64,000 nt of DNA. Origin: Mesobacillus subterraneus (lineage in GTDB: Bacteria > Bacillota > Bacilli > Bacillales > Cytobacillaceae). Shown here one piece after another: positions 20,019 to 28,743 of this stretch. The stretch lies in NCBI RefSeq assembly GCF_020524355.2, contig NZ_CP129019.1, forward strand, positions 2,976,001-3,040,000. Reading direction: 5' to 3'. The position numbers were made by a program, and so were the translations under genes. The notes under the pieces were generated by a model. It was given only the letters and a program-made list of their open reading frames with translations. It made no database searches and had not been told where the DNA came from. Positions within the stretch are counted from its first letter, which is position 1, and each line of letters opens with the position of its first letter.

Positions 20019-20460
20019 TTTAATGGCCGGTTTGTCCTCCTTTATTGGGAGAGCTAGTTTTAAAACCAGTTGGCTGAAATTTAATACTTGTTGAAGCAAT
20101 TTTAATATCAGTTAAGAGGTTTTTTCGAGGTTTGGTGAGTTTGATACGAATTTATCTACATTCATCTCGAATATTTCTGCAGTTGAAAGAGAGTTATTTC
20201 CAGTTGAAACAAATTTATCTCCAGTTGAGAACATTTTATCACCGCTTGGCCCAAATATATATACAGTCGAATCAAATGCTTAGGCTGTTAACGAAGTTTT
20301 TACAAGTTCGTCATTTTTCCCCCTTATTGAAGGGGCTTTAATCACCGTTGGAACAAGTTTAATCCCCGTTGAAGGAGATTTAATCCCTCTTGAGACAAAT
20401 TTAATCCCCGTTGAAGGAGATTTAATCCCTCTTGAGACAAATTTAATCCCCGTTGGAAAC
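20019..20460. repeat. Intergenic repeat tract, 21-bp period (TTTAAT...GTTGAA phrase)
   Basis: The gap 19908-20522 holds no gene. From 20337 the phrase TTTAATC starts exactly every 21 bases (20337, 20358, 20379, 20400, 20421, 20442), including a perfect 42-bp duplication. Earlier, GTTGAA recurs at 20182, 20203 and 20224, and TTTAAT at 20059, 20080 and 20101, all 21 apart. About twenty degenerate units can be traced. Confidence 0.85.
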
Positions 20461-20496
20461 TTTCACTCCCTTATCACCCACCAATTGCAAAATAAA

Positions 20497-20517
20497 AAAG
20501 CGCAACGAGTGCGCTTT
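20497..20517 (-). terminator. Intrinsic terminator of the SDR/KAS III operon
   Basis: AAAGCGCA and TGCGCTTT arms with a 5-base loop, followed on the minus strand by TTTTTT; it lies six bases from the SDR stop codon. Confidence 0.85.
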
Positions 20518-20522
20518 CCATC

Positions 20523-21263
20523 TTACATCATAATCCCGCCATCTACATGGAGGGTGGTGCCGTTTACATATTTTGATTCGTCTGAAGCAAGGAACAAATA
20601 GGCGTCGGCAATGTCTTCTGGCAAACCGAGCCTGCCAAGCGGGACAAGCATCTTCATTTGTTCAATGACTTTGTCTGGCACTGCGGCTGTCATACCTGTT
20701 TCAATGAACCCCGGGGCAACTGCATTAACATTGATGCCTTTGCGGCCAAGTTCCTTTGCCCAAGTTTTCGTCATGCCGACGACCCCGGCTTTGGTTGCTG
20801 CGTAGTTTGTCTGTCCCACATTGCCGTATATGCCGGAAACTGAGGATGTATTGATGATTCTCCCTGATCCTTGCTGGACCATTGCTGGCACAACCGCCTG
20901 GGCACAATTGAATACTCCGGTCAGATTGACATCAACGACCTTTTGAAAATCCTCGCCTGAAAGCTTATGAAGCATCCCATCCCTAGTGATGCCTGCATTA
21001 TTTATTAAAACATCAATTTTGCCAAAGCTGCCAAGAACGTTTTGAATCAACGAGTCAACACTTATTCTGTCGGCAACATTCACCTGAAAAAATCCTACGT
21101 CATAGCCTTCTGCAGACAGCTCAGCTGCGCGCTTCGTTCCTGTTTCCTCATCAAAGTCCGCCATGGCAACACTGGCGCCTTCACGGGCAAAAGTCTTTGC
21201 AGCAGCAAGACCGATCCCGTTCGCTGCACCAGTAATAATCGCTACTTTATCTTTCAATCTCAT
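20523..21263 (-). CDS. SDR-family 3-oxoacyl reductase (FabG-like)
   Basis: 246 residues, classical short-chain dehydrogenase. The cofactor motif TGAANGIG is at residues 11-18, NNAG at 88-91, and the catalytic set S141, Y154 and K158 (YAATK) is intact. VNGTTLHVDGG closes the fold. It probably reduces a 3-oxoacyl thioester with NAD(P)H; acetoacetyl-CoA reductase or FabG-like roles cannot be separated. It is the last gene of a minus-strand run that includes the hydrolase, KAS III-like enzyme and ABC transporter, 12 bases after the hydrolase stop. Confidence 0.9.
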   Translation of the reverse strand: MRLKDKVAIITGAANGIGLAAAKTFAREGASVAMADFDEETGTKRAAELSAEGYDVGFFQVNVADRISVDSLIQNVLGSFGKIDVLINNAGITRDGMLHKLSGEDFQKVVDVNLTGVFNCAQAVVPAMVQQGSGRIINTSSVSGIYGNVGQTNYAATKAGVVGMTKTWAKELGRKGINVNAVAPGFIETGMTAAVPDKVIEQMKMLVPLGRLGLPEDIADAYLFLASDESKYVNGTTLHVDGGIMM

Positions 21264-21275
21264 AAAAACACCTTC

Positions 21276-22178
21276 CTACTCTGCTAAAAATCCTTCAACA
21301 TGCTGCAATAGCTGATCCAGGTCATCCACTAAGGGCGAGTGTCCGCAATCCTTCAGTTCCACAAACCTTGCCCGCCCCTCGAAATCTTCAACAATCTCCT
21401 CTGCCATCCTGCCAGTAACAACGAAATCCCGGTCCCCCCGGAGCACAAGCACAGGTATCTGAATATCCTTTACCTGATCTGTACCATCCTTCAATCCATT
21501 GCTGAATGCACTAAGGTTAAAAGTATTAAGAGAATGGTAGACTTCAGCCAAGTTACGCTGGGTCAGCATATCATCAACATATTCGTCATAATGCCGTTCT
21601 TCCGGCTGACGATCGGTATAAATCAACATATTCCACATGGCTTTTAAAAATCCTCTATTCTGCTGGTCATAGGCTGTCTGGACAGCAACCGTTTTACCGG
21701 CATCCGCCTTTACATCCTCATAAGTAACCAGTCGGTTGTTACTATCCGGCAGTCCTTCCTCACTCGTGCCGAAGAACGGATATCCTCTCGTTGATGCAGA
21801 GGCGAGCAGCACAAGCTTTTCACAATAACCCGGGTAATCAGCAGCGAACTGCATCCCTACCGCTCCTCCAGTCGACCAGCCGACAAGGGCAAAATCCTTC
21901 AGCCCAATTTCATCCACAAACATTTTTACATCATCAGAAAAATCCTTGATCGACATGATCGGCTTATGATAGCTGGATTCACCGAACCCCCGCAGGTCCA
22001 CTGCAAAAATTTTATATTCAGGATCAATCGCGTCAATCAACAAGTCCCAATGCTTGGATGAGGTCATATTGCCATGGATCAATAGTACATTTTTGTTTCC
22101 ACCATCCCGTTCTCTATACGATATTGTTTCACCATTCTGCAAATCAACTTTCTTCAATTCCACTGCCGTTTTTTCCAT
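21276..22178 (-). CDS. Alpha/beta hydrolase, similar to intracellular short-chain PHA depolymerases
   Basis: 300 residues. The oxyanion region is LIHGNMTSSKHWD, the nucleophile elbow GWSTGG places Ser at 102, the acid is probably in LRGDRDFVV (~residue 250) and the base in LKDCGHSPLVDD (~280). The start QNGETISYRERDGGN and Ser102 position recall the Bacillus intracellular short-chain polyhydroxyalkanoate depolymerase PhaZ; this comparison is from memory. An esterase or thioesterase acting on acyl intermediates of the cluster is the alternative. The ATG shares a base with the KAS III-like gene stop, so they are translationally coupled. Confidence 0.8.
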   Translation of the reverse strand: MEKTAVELKKVDLQNGETISYRERDGGNKNVLLIHGNMTSSKHWDLLIDAIDPEYKIFAVDLRGFGESSYHKPIMSIKDFSDDVKMFVDEIGLKDFALVGWSTGGAVGMQFAADYPGYCEKLVLLASASTRGYPFFGTSEEGLPDSNNRLVTYEDVKADAGKTVAVQTAYDQQNRGFLKAMWNMLIYTDRQPEERHYDEYVDDMLTQRNLAEVYHSLNTFNLSAFSNGLKDGTDQVKDIQIPVLVLRGDRDFVVTGRMAEEIVEDFEGRARFVELKDCGHSPLVDDLDQLLQHVEGFLAE

Positions 22179-23194
22179 TACAGCTCACCCTTTCCCCAAC
22201 GAATGGTTGTTGCCCCCCATGCATAGCCTATCCCGGCACTTACCAGAACAGCTACATCACCGTCCTTCAATTTCCCGACCTTTTCTGCCAGTTCCAGCGA
22301 CAGGATCTGGTCAATCTGTCCAATATGCCCATAGTCTTCGAGGTAGATAGAGTTTTCTTCTCCAAGCCCCAGCTTCCGCAATACAAAATCATGAGCTGAC
22401 CGCTTCATGTGTAACATCCCGACATAGGAAATATCCTTTTCGGTAAACCCGCTTTTTTCAACGGACCGAGAGATGACCTTCAGGAAATTGGCCATGGACT
22501 TTTGCTCCAGCCGCTCTTTCATTCCCAGAGGGTCGAGAACATCCAGCTTGTAGAGGCCGCGCTCCAGATTCTCCGCTGAAATCGGGTTTTTTGTTCCGCC
22601 GGAAACGACGACGACATCCTCGGAAAAAGATCCATCCGTAATCACTTCTGTTTCCATCACCAAGTTCTCCTGATGGCCCTTTTGCAGTAATATCGCACCG
22701 CCGCCGGCCCCGAGATTGTACATGAACCGCGTTCTTGGATTCTGGTAATCTATGAAATCACCATTCCGATAGCCTCCAGCAAGGAGGACGGTATTGATCG
22801 CCGAATCAGAGAGCATCATTCCTTTCGCAAGCTTCAGAGCCATGACAGTTGTTCCGCATCTTAATGCTGTATCGAATGCCCAGGCATTTCTTGCACCGAT
22901 TTCCTCCTGCAGCTTGATTCCGGCTGTCCATAATGGATACTCCTTGTATTCCTCACCAATATAGATGACAAGGTCGATGTCCATTGGATCCATTTTTGCT
23001 TTTTCCAACGCAATTCTTGCAGCACTGATCCCCATCTCACATGTATGGTCATCCGGGCCTGGCACCGGCTTTTTCCTGATTCCCATTTTTTCTTCCACAA
23101 CTTGTTCGGGAATTCCTGCCAACTTGGCAATTTCCTTTCCTGTGACGTAGTTTTCAGGAAGGTAGATTCCCGTACTGACAATGCCAATCTGCAA
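22178..23194 (-). CDS. KAS III-like ketoacyl synthase with an atypical active site
   Basis: About 338 residues with the FabH/thiolase fold. The nucleophile is in FDTALRCGTTVMAL (Cys113) and the first base in MLHMKRSAHDF (His262). Where FabH has Asn in YGNTSAAS, this protein reads YGHIGQID, so the third catalytic residue is a His (about 290). Condensing enzymes of this branch join an acyl-CoA to malonyl-ACP or another acyl-CoA. TTG 23194 has AGGAG eight bases upstream; two GTG codons just before it sit too close. The neighbouring reductase and hydrolase suggest a short beta-ketoacyl pathway. Confidence 0.82.
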   Translation of the reverse strand: MQIGIVSTGIYLPENYVTGKEIAKLAGIPEQVVEEKMGIRKKPVPGPDDHTCEMGISAARIALEKAKMDPMDIDLVIYIGEEYKEYPLWTAGIKLQEEIGARNAWAFDTALRCGTTVMALKLAKGMMLSDSAINTVLLAGGYRNGDFIDYQNPRTRFMYNLGAGGGAILLQKGHQENLVMETEVITDGSFSEDVVVVSGGTKNPISAENLERGLYKLDVLDPLGMKERLEQKSMANFLKVISRSVEKSGFTEKDISYVGMLHMKRSAHDFVLRKLGLGEENSIYLEDYGHIGQIDQILSLELAEKVGKLKDGDVAVLVSAGIGYAWGATTIRWGKGEL

Positions 23195-23220
23195 TTTCAC
23201 CACTCCTATAAAAATCGAAC

Positions 23221-23400
23221 CTATGATTCTCCAACTATTTCTTTAATAAATGCCATTGCCGACTCTACGGAATCAAACACCGCTTCCTTTTCTGCCTGAA
23301 CATATGTCACTTTGACTCTCCAGTATTTTCTGCCGCTGTCCATCTCGATGTCCGCGAGCTGAAAACGCAGGACGAATGAAGTCACTTGCTTTGTTTCCAT
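23221..23400 (-). CDS. Small protein in the KAS III / ABC operon, 59 residues
   Basis: I do not recognise it. Sequence begins METKQVTSFVLRFQLADIEM and continues with a WRVKVTYVQ strand-like stretch and a C-terminal helix (ESAMAFIKEIVG). No signal, membrane segment or cysteines. ATG 23400 overlaps the livM-like stop (TGATG) and has GGGAG at seven-base spacing, and the next gene follows within 26 bases. The tight packing argues that it is a real gene and a small partner or regulator of the operon products. Confidence 0.65.
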   Translation of the reverse strand: METKQVTSFVLRFQLADIEMDSGRKYWRVKVTYVQAEKEAVFDSVESAMAFIKEIVGES

Positions 23401-24410
23401 CACGAATCTCCCTGGCTTACGGCCTCTGATTCAACCGGAACCGAAGCTTTCTTTTTCTTTTTGAATTTGAGTTTTTGCAAGGAACCAACGATGCCCATTG
23501 GGAAGAACATGACAGCAAGGATATAAATGATCCCGAAAAAGATGATCCATCTTTCGAATATCCAGTGAACCTTCGCCAGCTCTGTCAGCCAGTGATGCGA
23601 AAACTCAATGATTCCCGCTCCAATAATCGCCCCGACAAGCGTCCCGACACCGCCAATGATCGTCATCAGCAAGGCATCAAGTGTGATATCCATTGTAAAA
23701 ACACTGGTATTAACGAACCTTAGAGAAACGGCATATAAAATTCCCGCAATACCAGCGATGACACCTGAGACAACACTGGCAATGACTTTATATTGAAGTA
23801 CGCTGTATCCGAGCGATTCAGTCCTCTGTTCATTTTCCCTGATCGCCTGAAGGACTCTTCCAAGCGGTGAATTGGTGAATCTTTTTAATAAAATGAAGAC
23901 AATGACCATCGAACCAAGACAGATTAGGTAAAAGTCTGTCCTGTCCTTCAGGAAGTCCGGCACCCTGAAAGTGAAGCCATCATTTCCATAAGTAACTGTA
24001 CGCCATTTTTCAGCGAGTACTAAAAACAATCCGGCGAATGCCATCGTCAGCATCGCGTAAAAATGGCTTTTCAGCCGCAGTGTCAGCAGCCCGACGAAAT
24101 AACTGACAACAGCAGTCAACAAAATCGTCACCAGGACCGCCAGCAGAAAGTAGCTTGTTTCGGGTTCAAACCTTTTCATGAAGACACCTACTGTATACGC
24201 ACCGATTCCGAAGAACATCGCATGGCCGAACGAGACAATCCCAGTGTATCCGAGCAGGATGTCATAGCTCATGGCCAGTACGGCAAAAATAAACACTTGG
24301 GAGAGAAGGATGAGCATGCTCCTTGAATCGTAGACAAACGGAAGTACTGCCAGGAATCCAGCGACAATCAAATATAAGATGTTCAAGCGATTTGAAAACA
24401 TTCTTGTCAT
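23400..24410 (-). CDS. LivM-type ABC transporter permease
   Basis: About 336 residues with 9-10 hydrophobic segments and the conserved YDILLGYTGIVSFGHAMFFGIGAY and GGVGTLVGAIIGA motifs of HAAT-family permeases. It ends in a lysine-rich cytoplasmic tail (LKFKKKKK). It forms the membrane channel with the LivH-type subunit. GAGGAG immediately precedes two ATGs; the second (24410) has better spacing. HAAT transporters move branched-chain amino acids, amides, urea or aromatic acids, and the lipid-type enzymes in this operon point away from plain leucine uptake. Confidence 0.87.
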   Translation of the reverse strand: MTRMFSNRLNILYLIVAGFLAVLPFVYDSRSMLILLSQVFIFAVLAMSYDILLGYTGIVSFGHAMFFGIGAYTVGVFMKRFEPETSYFLLAVLVTILLTAVVSYFVGLLTLRLKSHFYAMLTMAFAGLFLVLAEKWRTVTYGNDGFTFRVPDFLKDRTDFYLICLGSMVIVFILLKRFTNSPLGRVLQAIRENEQRTESLGYSVLQYKVIASVVSGVIAGIAGILYAVSLRFVNTSVFTMDITLDALLMTIIGGVGTLVGAIIGAGIIEFSHHWLTELAKVHWIFERWIIFFGIIYILAVMFFPMGIVGSLQKLKFKKKKKASVPVESEAVSQGDS

Positions 24411-24417
24411 CATCTCC

Positions 24418-25278
24418 TCACCCCTTTGCCCCGAATAAACCCTGCGGCCTGAAAATTAATACCACTGCCATCAGAAGCATGTTAGCTGCAAGCGCAAGGT
24501 CAGGCACATAATAGGCCATGAATGAACCTGACAATCCAACCAAAATTGCGGCCATTACAGAACCTGTAAAGCTGCCCATTCCTCCAATAACCACTACGAT
24601 GAATGCGAGGATCGCGAATTCCATCCCCATATCTGCATAAATCACGCCAGAATATGGTCCCAGCAACATACCGCCAAGAGCAGCCATTCCAGCTCCAATC
24701 ATGAAAACGAACATGAACACTTTCTGGATGTTGATCCCTAGCGATTGGACCATTTCCTTGTTCATTACGCCCGCGCGAACAACCAGGCCAATTTTCGTCT
24801 TTTTAAGCAAGTACTGTACTGCCAGGAATACCGCGAACCCGACAGCTATGATAAAAACACGGTATTTAATGATGATGATCCCGCCAAACTCCCAGCTGCC
24901 AGAAAGGTAATCAGGGGTTGTCGCCGAAATCTGGTTAGGTCCCCAGACCACTTTTAACATCTCTGATAAAACAAGCATCAAGCCGAGCGTAATCAATATT
25001 TGCTGCACATGATTGCCGTAAACAGGTTTAATGATCCAACGCTCAGTGACAATTCCGAGAATCATGCCAGTAAGGATGGCACCGATGATCCCGATAACAA
25101 AGCTTCCTGTCGAGCTATATATCCAAACGCCACTGTACGCGCCCCAGGCAAACAAACCACCATGGGCAAAGTTCAGTACATCCATCAACCCGAAAATCAA
25201 TGTAAGACCCGCAGCCAGAAGGAAGATCAGCATTCCCGTGGCAAGACCGTTAAGACTCAAGTTAATCAGTACATCCAC
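24418..25278 (-). CDS. LivH-type ABC transporter permease
   Basis: 286 residues, about eight hydrophobic helices, with LTLIFGLMDVLNFAHGGLFAWGAY near residue 25 and GGMGSFTGSVMAAILVG near 230, both typical of LivH. It is separated from livM-like by only a few bases and from livF-like by 17 bases. It pairs with the LivM-type protein in an importer of the hydrophobic amino-acid/carboxylate (HAAT) family. Confidence 0.87.
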   Translation of the reverse strand: MDVLINLSLNGLATGMLIFLLAAGLTLIFGLMDVLNFAHGGLFAWGAYSGVWIYSSTGSFVIGIIGAILTGMILGIVTERWIIKPVYGNHVQQILITLGLMLVLSEMLKVVWGPNQISATTPDYLSGSWEFGGIIIIKYRVFIIAVGFAVFLAVQYLLKKTKIGLVVRAGVMNKEMVQSLGINIQKVFMFVFMIGAGMAALGGMLLGPYSGVIYADMGMEFAILAFIVVVIGGMGSFTGSVMAAILVGLSGSFMAYYVPDLALAANMLLMAVVLIFRPQGLFGAKG

Positions 25279-25295
25279 TCTTTCTTCCCCCTTTC

Positions 25296-26006
25296 TTATG
25301 CAATACCGAGATATTTACGTCTCATTTCTTCGTCCTCACGAAGGAGGTTCATCGAGCCGTTCGAAACTGTCCTGCCATCATCGATAATATAAAAGCTGTC
25401 GCCAATACTGCTGGCCATCATAAAGTTTTGTTCTACAAGGATAATTGTCGTTTTATCCTTCATTTGCTGGATCGATTCCATAACCTTCTCGACGACGATC
25501 GGTGCAGGCCTTTGCTCGGTTCATCAATCAAGAGAAGTTCATTGTCATTGACATATGCTCTTGCGATTGAAAGCATTTGCTTCTGGCCGCCGCTCAAAAG
25601 CCCGCCTGGTTTTTTCCAGAACTTTTTCAAATCAGGAAATAAATCAAGAATCCAATCCAGTCGCTGTTGGGTCTCATCGTTCTCCTCCTTTTTGACTGCT
25701 ACCTTGATATTTTCCTCGACGCTCAGGCCGGCAAAAATCCCCTGGTCTTCAGGCACGTAGCCGATGCCTTTATTTGCAATCGTGAAAGTCGGCAGGCTCT
25801 TGATTTCTTCACCTTTAAAAGTGACCGAACCTTTCGCAGCCGGATTCAGTCCCATGATCGTTCTGAGTGTCGTTGTTTTGCCGGCACCATTCCGCCCCAG
25901 CAGTACGGTAACCTCCCCCCTTTGGCACTTCAAAAGAAATGCCTTGTAGGATATGATACTGACCTATGAATGTCTCAACCTGGTCAAGCTTCAGCAGCGT
26001 GCTCAC
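25296..26006 (-). CDS. LivF-type ABC transporter ATPase (frame interrupted by two compensating indels)
   Basis: About 236 residues when corrected. VSTLLKLDQVETFIGQYHIL opens the protein, then Walker A GRNGAGKTTTLR, signature LSGGQKQMLS and Walker B LLLIDEPSKGL. The frame breaks at an extra G in the run at 25915-25920 (EVPKG then EVTVLLG) and is restored by a missing base at 25505 (SKGL then APIVVEKVM). GTG 26006 has GGAGG eight bases upstream and overlaps the livG-like 3' end by 23 bases. Without the corrections neither Walker motif would be joined to its ends. Confidence 0.85.
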
Positions 26007-26757
26007 TATGCAAACCTCCCAAATAGGCAGACTGGACCGTTTCATTTTTCATGATTTCTGCTGGCGTCCCATCGGCGAGCAGGGCACCATTGAACAAGAC
26101 CATGATGGAATCAGAAAGATCCATGATCATATCCATTTTGTGTTCAATCAAAATGATCGTCCGGTCTCCGCGCTCCTTGATTTTCCTGATTACCTCCAGG
26201 ATTGCCGGAACCTCTTCCAGTGACATCCCAGCTGTAGGTTCATCCAGAAGCAGCACCTCTGTGTTCAAAGCAAGCAGCATCGCGATCTCCAGCTTCCTTT
26301 TTTCACCATGAGCAAGATTCCTTGCCAGTGCATCCTTCTTGTCATTCAGCAATACAAGCTTCAGCCACTCTTCTGCCTGCTCCTCAAAATTTTTAAAGAA
26401 ACGAAAATGCCTGAGCATCTGATAGCGGACTCCCTCATGTGATTGAACTGCAAGACGGACATTTTCCATTACCGTCAAGCTTGGGAACACATTGGTGATT
26501 TGGAAGGACCGTCCGATTCCGGTCCTCGTTCTTTTTGTCGGAGAGAGCTTTGTAATTTCACTGCCTTTATAGAAGACCTGTCCTTTCGTCGGCGTGAGCT
26601 GCCCGCTCAATAAGTTGAAGAAAGTCGTTTTTCCAGCACCATTCGGACCGATAATTGATTTGAAATGATTATGCGGAACTGAGATGCTGACAGAATCTAC
26701 CGCGGTATGACCGCCAAATGTAATGCTGAGGTCTTTCGTCTCGATAATCGCCGTCAT
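25984..26757 (-). CDS. LivG-type ABC transporter ATPase
   Basis: 257 residues. Walker A GPNGAGKTTFFNLL near residue 37, GRSFQITNVFPSLTVMENVRLA, LAHGEKRKLEIAMLL as signature, and LLLDEPTAGM as Walker B. ATG 26757 (MTAIIETKDLSI) is preceded by AAGGTGG; an upstream in-frame ATG would add 28 residues absent from the family. It is the first cytoplasmic gene of the liv-like set, following the dispersed repeat copy at 26855-26968. Confidence 0.9.
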   Translation of the reverse strand: MTAIIETKDLSITFGGHTAVDSVSISVPHNHFKSIIGPNGAGKTTFFNLLSGQLTPTKGQVFYKGSEITKLSPTKRTRTGIGRSFQITNVFPSLTVMENVRLAVQSHEGVRYQMLRHFRFFKNFEEQAEEWLKLVLLNDKKDALARNLAHGEKRKLEIAMLLALNTEVLLLDEPTAGMSLEEVPAILEVIRKIKERGDRTIILIEHKMDMIMDLSDSIMVLFNGALLADGTPAEIMKNETVQSAYLGGLHSEHAAEA

Positions 26758-26854
26758 ATGCTTCACCACCTTAATCGATTGATACCTAAGTAAGAATTCA
26801 GTAAAAGCATAATGAACTCCGGCTGAGTTACCGAAGTTCATTATGATATTTGGA

Positions 26855-26968
26855 GCGCAAGCGCCTTGGTCAGCCCCGACAAGCGCTGGAGGGCCTGACA
26901 GTGAAGTCGTTCTTTGACTTCATTGGCAGGACCGAAGCGCCTCGAGGGGCTAGGCGCTGGAGCTGGAC
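26855..26968 (+). repeat. Dispersed structured repeat element, copy A (short form)
   Basis: About 114 bases, beginning GCGCAAGCGCC and ending GGCGCTGGAGCTGGAC. It is nearly identical to copies at 37721, 48425 and 63816. A central hairpin (TGAAGTC/GACTTCA extended by CCTG/CAGG) and a terminal AGCGCCT/AGGCGCT hairpin are clear. It sits between the livK-like gene (ending 27008) and the livG-like gene (starting 26757), antisense to their transcription. Confidence 0.85.
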
Positions 26969-27007
26969 AGCTCTCGAGGTGATTTTATACTTTCTTATTT
27001 TTCTTTG

Positions 27008-28252
27008 TTAATTACGGATCGGTGGTGCTGTTTCTTCTGGTGAGAGCTCGCGGATCAGGACAGGGACTGGATAGTCGACTCCATCTTTCTTCTCAAGCTT
27101 GATTGCGTATAGGGACTGGAGTGCCTGATGGTCTTCTTCCCGGAAGGTCATTTGTCCTTTTGGAGTATCAAAGCTCATTCCTTCCATTGTCTCGATCAAT
27201 TTTTTGGAATCGGTGTCACCTTCTGTTTTCTTCAAAGCTTCGACGATCGCCATCGCGGCTGTCATCCCTCCTGGAGTAAATAAATCTGGAAGCTCACCGT
27301 TAAAACGCTTCTTATGTTCATCAACAAGCCATTTATTGATGTCATTTTGTGGCAGGTCATGATAATAAACGGTGAAGCCTTCCATACCGACAAGCGGCTC
27401 CATCGTTGCAAGCGCAGCGATATCAGGTGCACCTGTGGATATTTTGATTCCTTTTTCCTGGACCTTCATATCAGAAATCTGGTTCCATGGTGAATTCGCA
27501 CCAGCCCAGACGACGAACAAGTAATCTGGCTTCTGGTCGATGATCTTCTGGATGTTGGAAGTGAAATCAGTTGCAGCTGGGTCTGCATATTCTTCATGGA
27601 CGACTTCTGCGCCAAGTTTTTCAGCTGCTTCTTTGAACGCTGCGACACCATCACGCCCAAATGAATAATCTGGAGCAAGGGTCGCGATTTTCACCCCATC
27701 CTTCGCGATTGCCGCGGCACCCGCAACAGCATCCTGAGAAGAGTTGCGCGCCGTGCGGAAAATAAATTCATTGAATTCAGAGCCAGTGATGCTGTCTGCT
27801 ACAGCTGGCTCGACAATCATGATTTTTTCATATTCCTCAGCCAGCGGCAGGACTGCCAGCGTGTCACCTGAACTGGAAGAACCGACCAGGAAGTCTACTT
27901 CATCCTCTTCAAGCAGCTTCGTCGCTTTCTGGACGGCTACTTCAGGTTTGGTTTCCGTATCTTCAACAATAAATTCAATTTTACGTCCCGCCACTTCATT
28001 TGTTCCGTCAGTAGCGTATTCAAGTCCCAGCTCGAATCCGCGAAGTGTCTGTTTTCCATAAGCCTCAAGTCCGCCTGTTTGCGAAGCCAGCACACCAATC
28101 TTGATTGGTTCCGAGTTCTTCGGTTCATCTTTTCCGTCTTTCCCTTCAGTGCCGCCTGACTTCTCTGTTCCCGATCCACTGCAGGCACTTGTAAACAACA
28201 GGACCAAAATGAGCATCAATGATAAAACAAAATTCCGTTGACCAGCTTTCAT
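27008..28252 (-). CDS. LivK-type substrate-binding lipoprotein
   Basis: 414 residues. A signal peptide with lipobox LFTSAC (Cys24) is followed by a low-complexity Gly/Lys/Glu linker and the periplasmic-binding fold IKIGVLASQTGGLEAYG. Segments VDFLVGSSSSGDTLAV and ATLAPDYSFGRDG match ligand-cleft regions of branched-chain-amino-acid/aromatic-acid binding proteins. It is the first gene of the transport operon but is parted from livG-like by a 250-base gap holding repeat copy A. The ligand is unknown; linked acyl-CoA-type enzymes suggest an acyl or aryl carboxylate. Confidence 0.88.
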   Translation of the reverse strand: MKAGQRNFVLSLMLILVLLFTSACSGSGTEKSGGTEGKDGKDEPKNSEPIKIGVLASQTGGLEAYGKQTLRGFELGLEYATDGTNEVAGRKIEFIVEDTETKPEVAVQKATKLLEEDEVDFLVGSSSSGDTLAVLPLAEEYEKIMIVEPAVADSITGSEFNEFIFRTARNSSQDAVAGAAAIAKDGVKIATLAPDYSFGRDGVAAFKEAAEKLGAEVVHEEYADPAATDFTSNIQKIIDQKPDYLFVVWAGANSPWNQISDMKVQEKGIKISTGAPDIAALATMEPLVGMEGFTVYYHDLPQNDINKWLVDEHKKRFNGELPDLFTPGGMTAAMAIVEALKKTEGDTDSKKLIETMEGMSFDTPKGQMTFREEDHQALQSLYAIKLEKKDGVDYPVPVLIRELSPEETAPPIRN

Positions 28253-28449
28253 TTCCTTTCCCCCTTTAAAATGGTGATTCCAAAGCCCACAAGCTTTGAC
28301 ATCATCTTAAAGAATTCCAGTTACAAATGAGTTACATCATGCTGAATTGTATTAGCAATGAATGGTTGAAGTTCTAAAATACAGTTAAAAGTGAAACCAA
28401 AAAGAGGCTTATTCCGTATAGACAGATACATAAAAGGGGGACAACTTCG

Positions 28450-28707
28450 ATGGATTCCGTATTTTTATTAATCATGATCATCTTCATATTGCCATGGATC
28501 ATTACCACCGTCATCATGACGCCAATCCAGTACAGATATATCAAAAAAATCGAAGAAATAAAGAAAAAGAAGCAGCTTTCACAAAGTCAAATGTACGAGG
28601 AAATGCCTGTCCAGGAAGAAATCCTTCATATGAACCTGCAATCGAATATTTTGTTCATTCCCGCTAATGTCATCGCAGGATTGATTTATAAATACCGTCA
28701 TCGATAA
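28450..28707 (+). CDS. Small membrane-anchored protein, 85 residues
   Basis: No recognised family. Residues 5-27 form one hydrophobic helix (VFLLIMIIFILPWIITTVI), followed by a basic, charged linker (KKIEEIKKKKQLSQSQ) and a weaker hydrophobic patch near residues 65-77. Ribosome-binding site GGGGG precedes ATG with nine-base spacing. It is divergent from the livK-like gene, so the 200 bases between should hold both promoters. Cytoplasmic tail with one or two membrane helices is the only structural statement possible. Confidence 0.6.
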   Translation: MDSVFLLIMIIFILPWIITTVIMTPIQYRYIKKIEEIKKKKQLSQSQMYEEMPVQEEILHMNLQSNILFIPANVIAGLIYKYRHR

Positions 28708-28743
28708 ATCGACTACCATCACAAAACTTCCTAAAAAAAGAGT

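Noticed and set aside
20132..20341. Small protein with a heptad pattern (YFQLKQIYLQLRTF)
   Set aside because: The heptad arises because the 21-bp DNA repeat is seven codons long. There is no good ribosome-binding site, and the repeat continues outside the frame.
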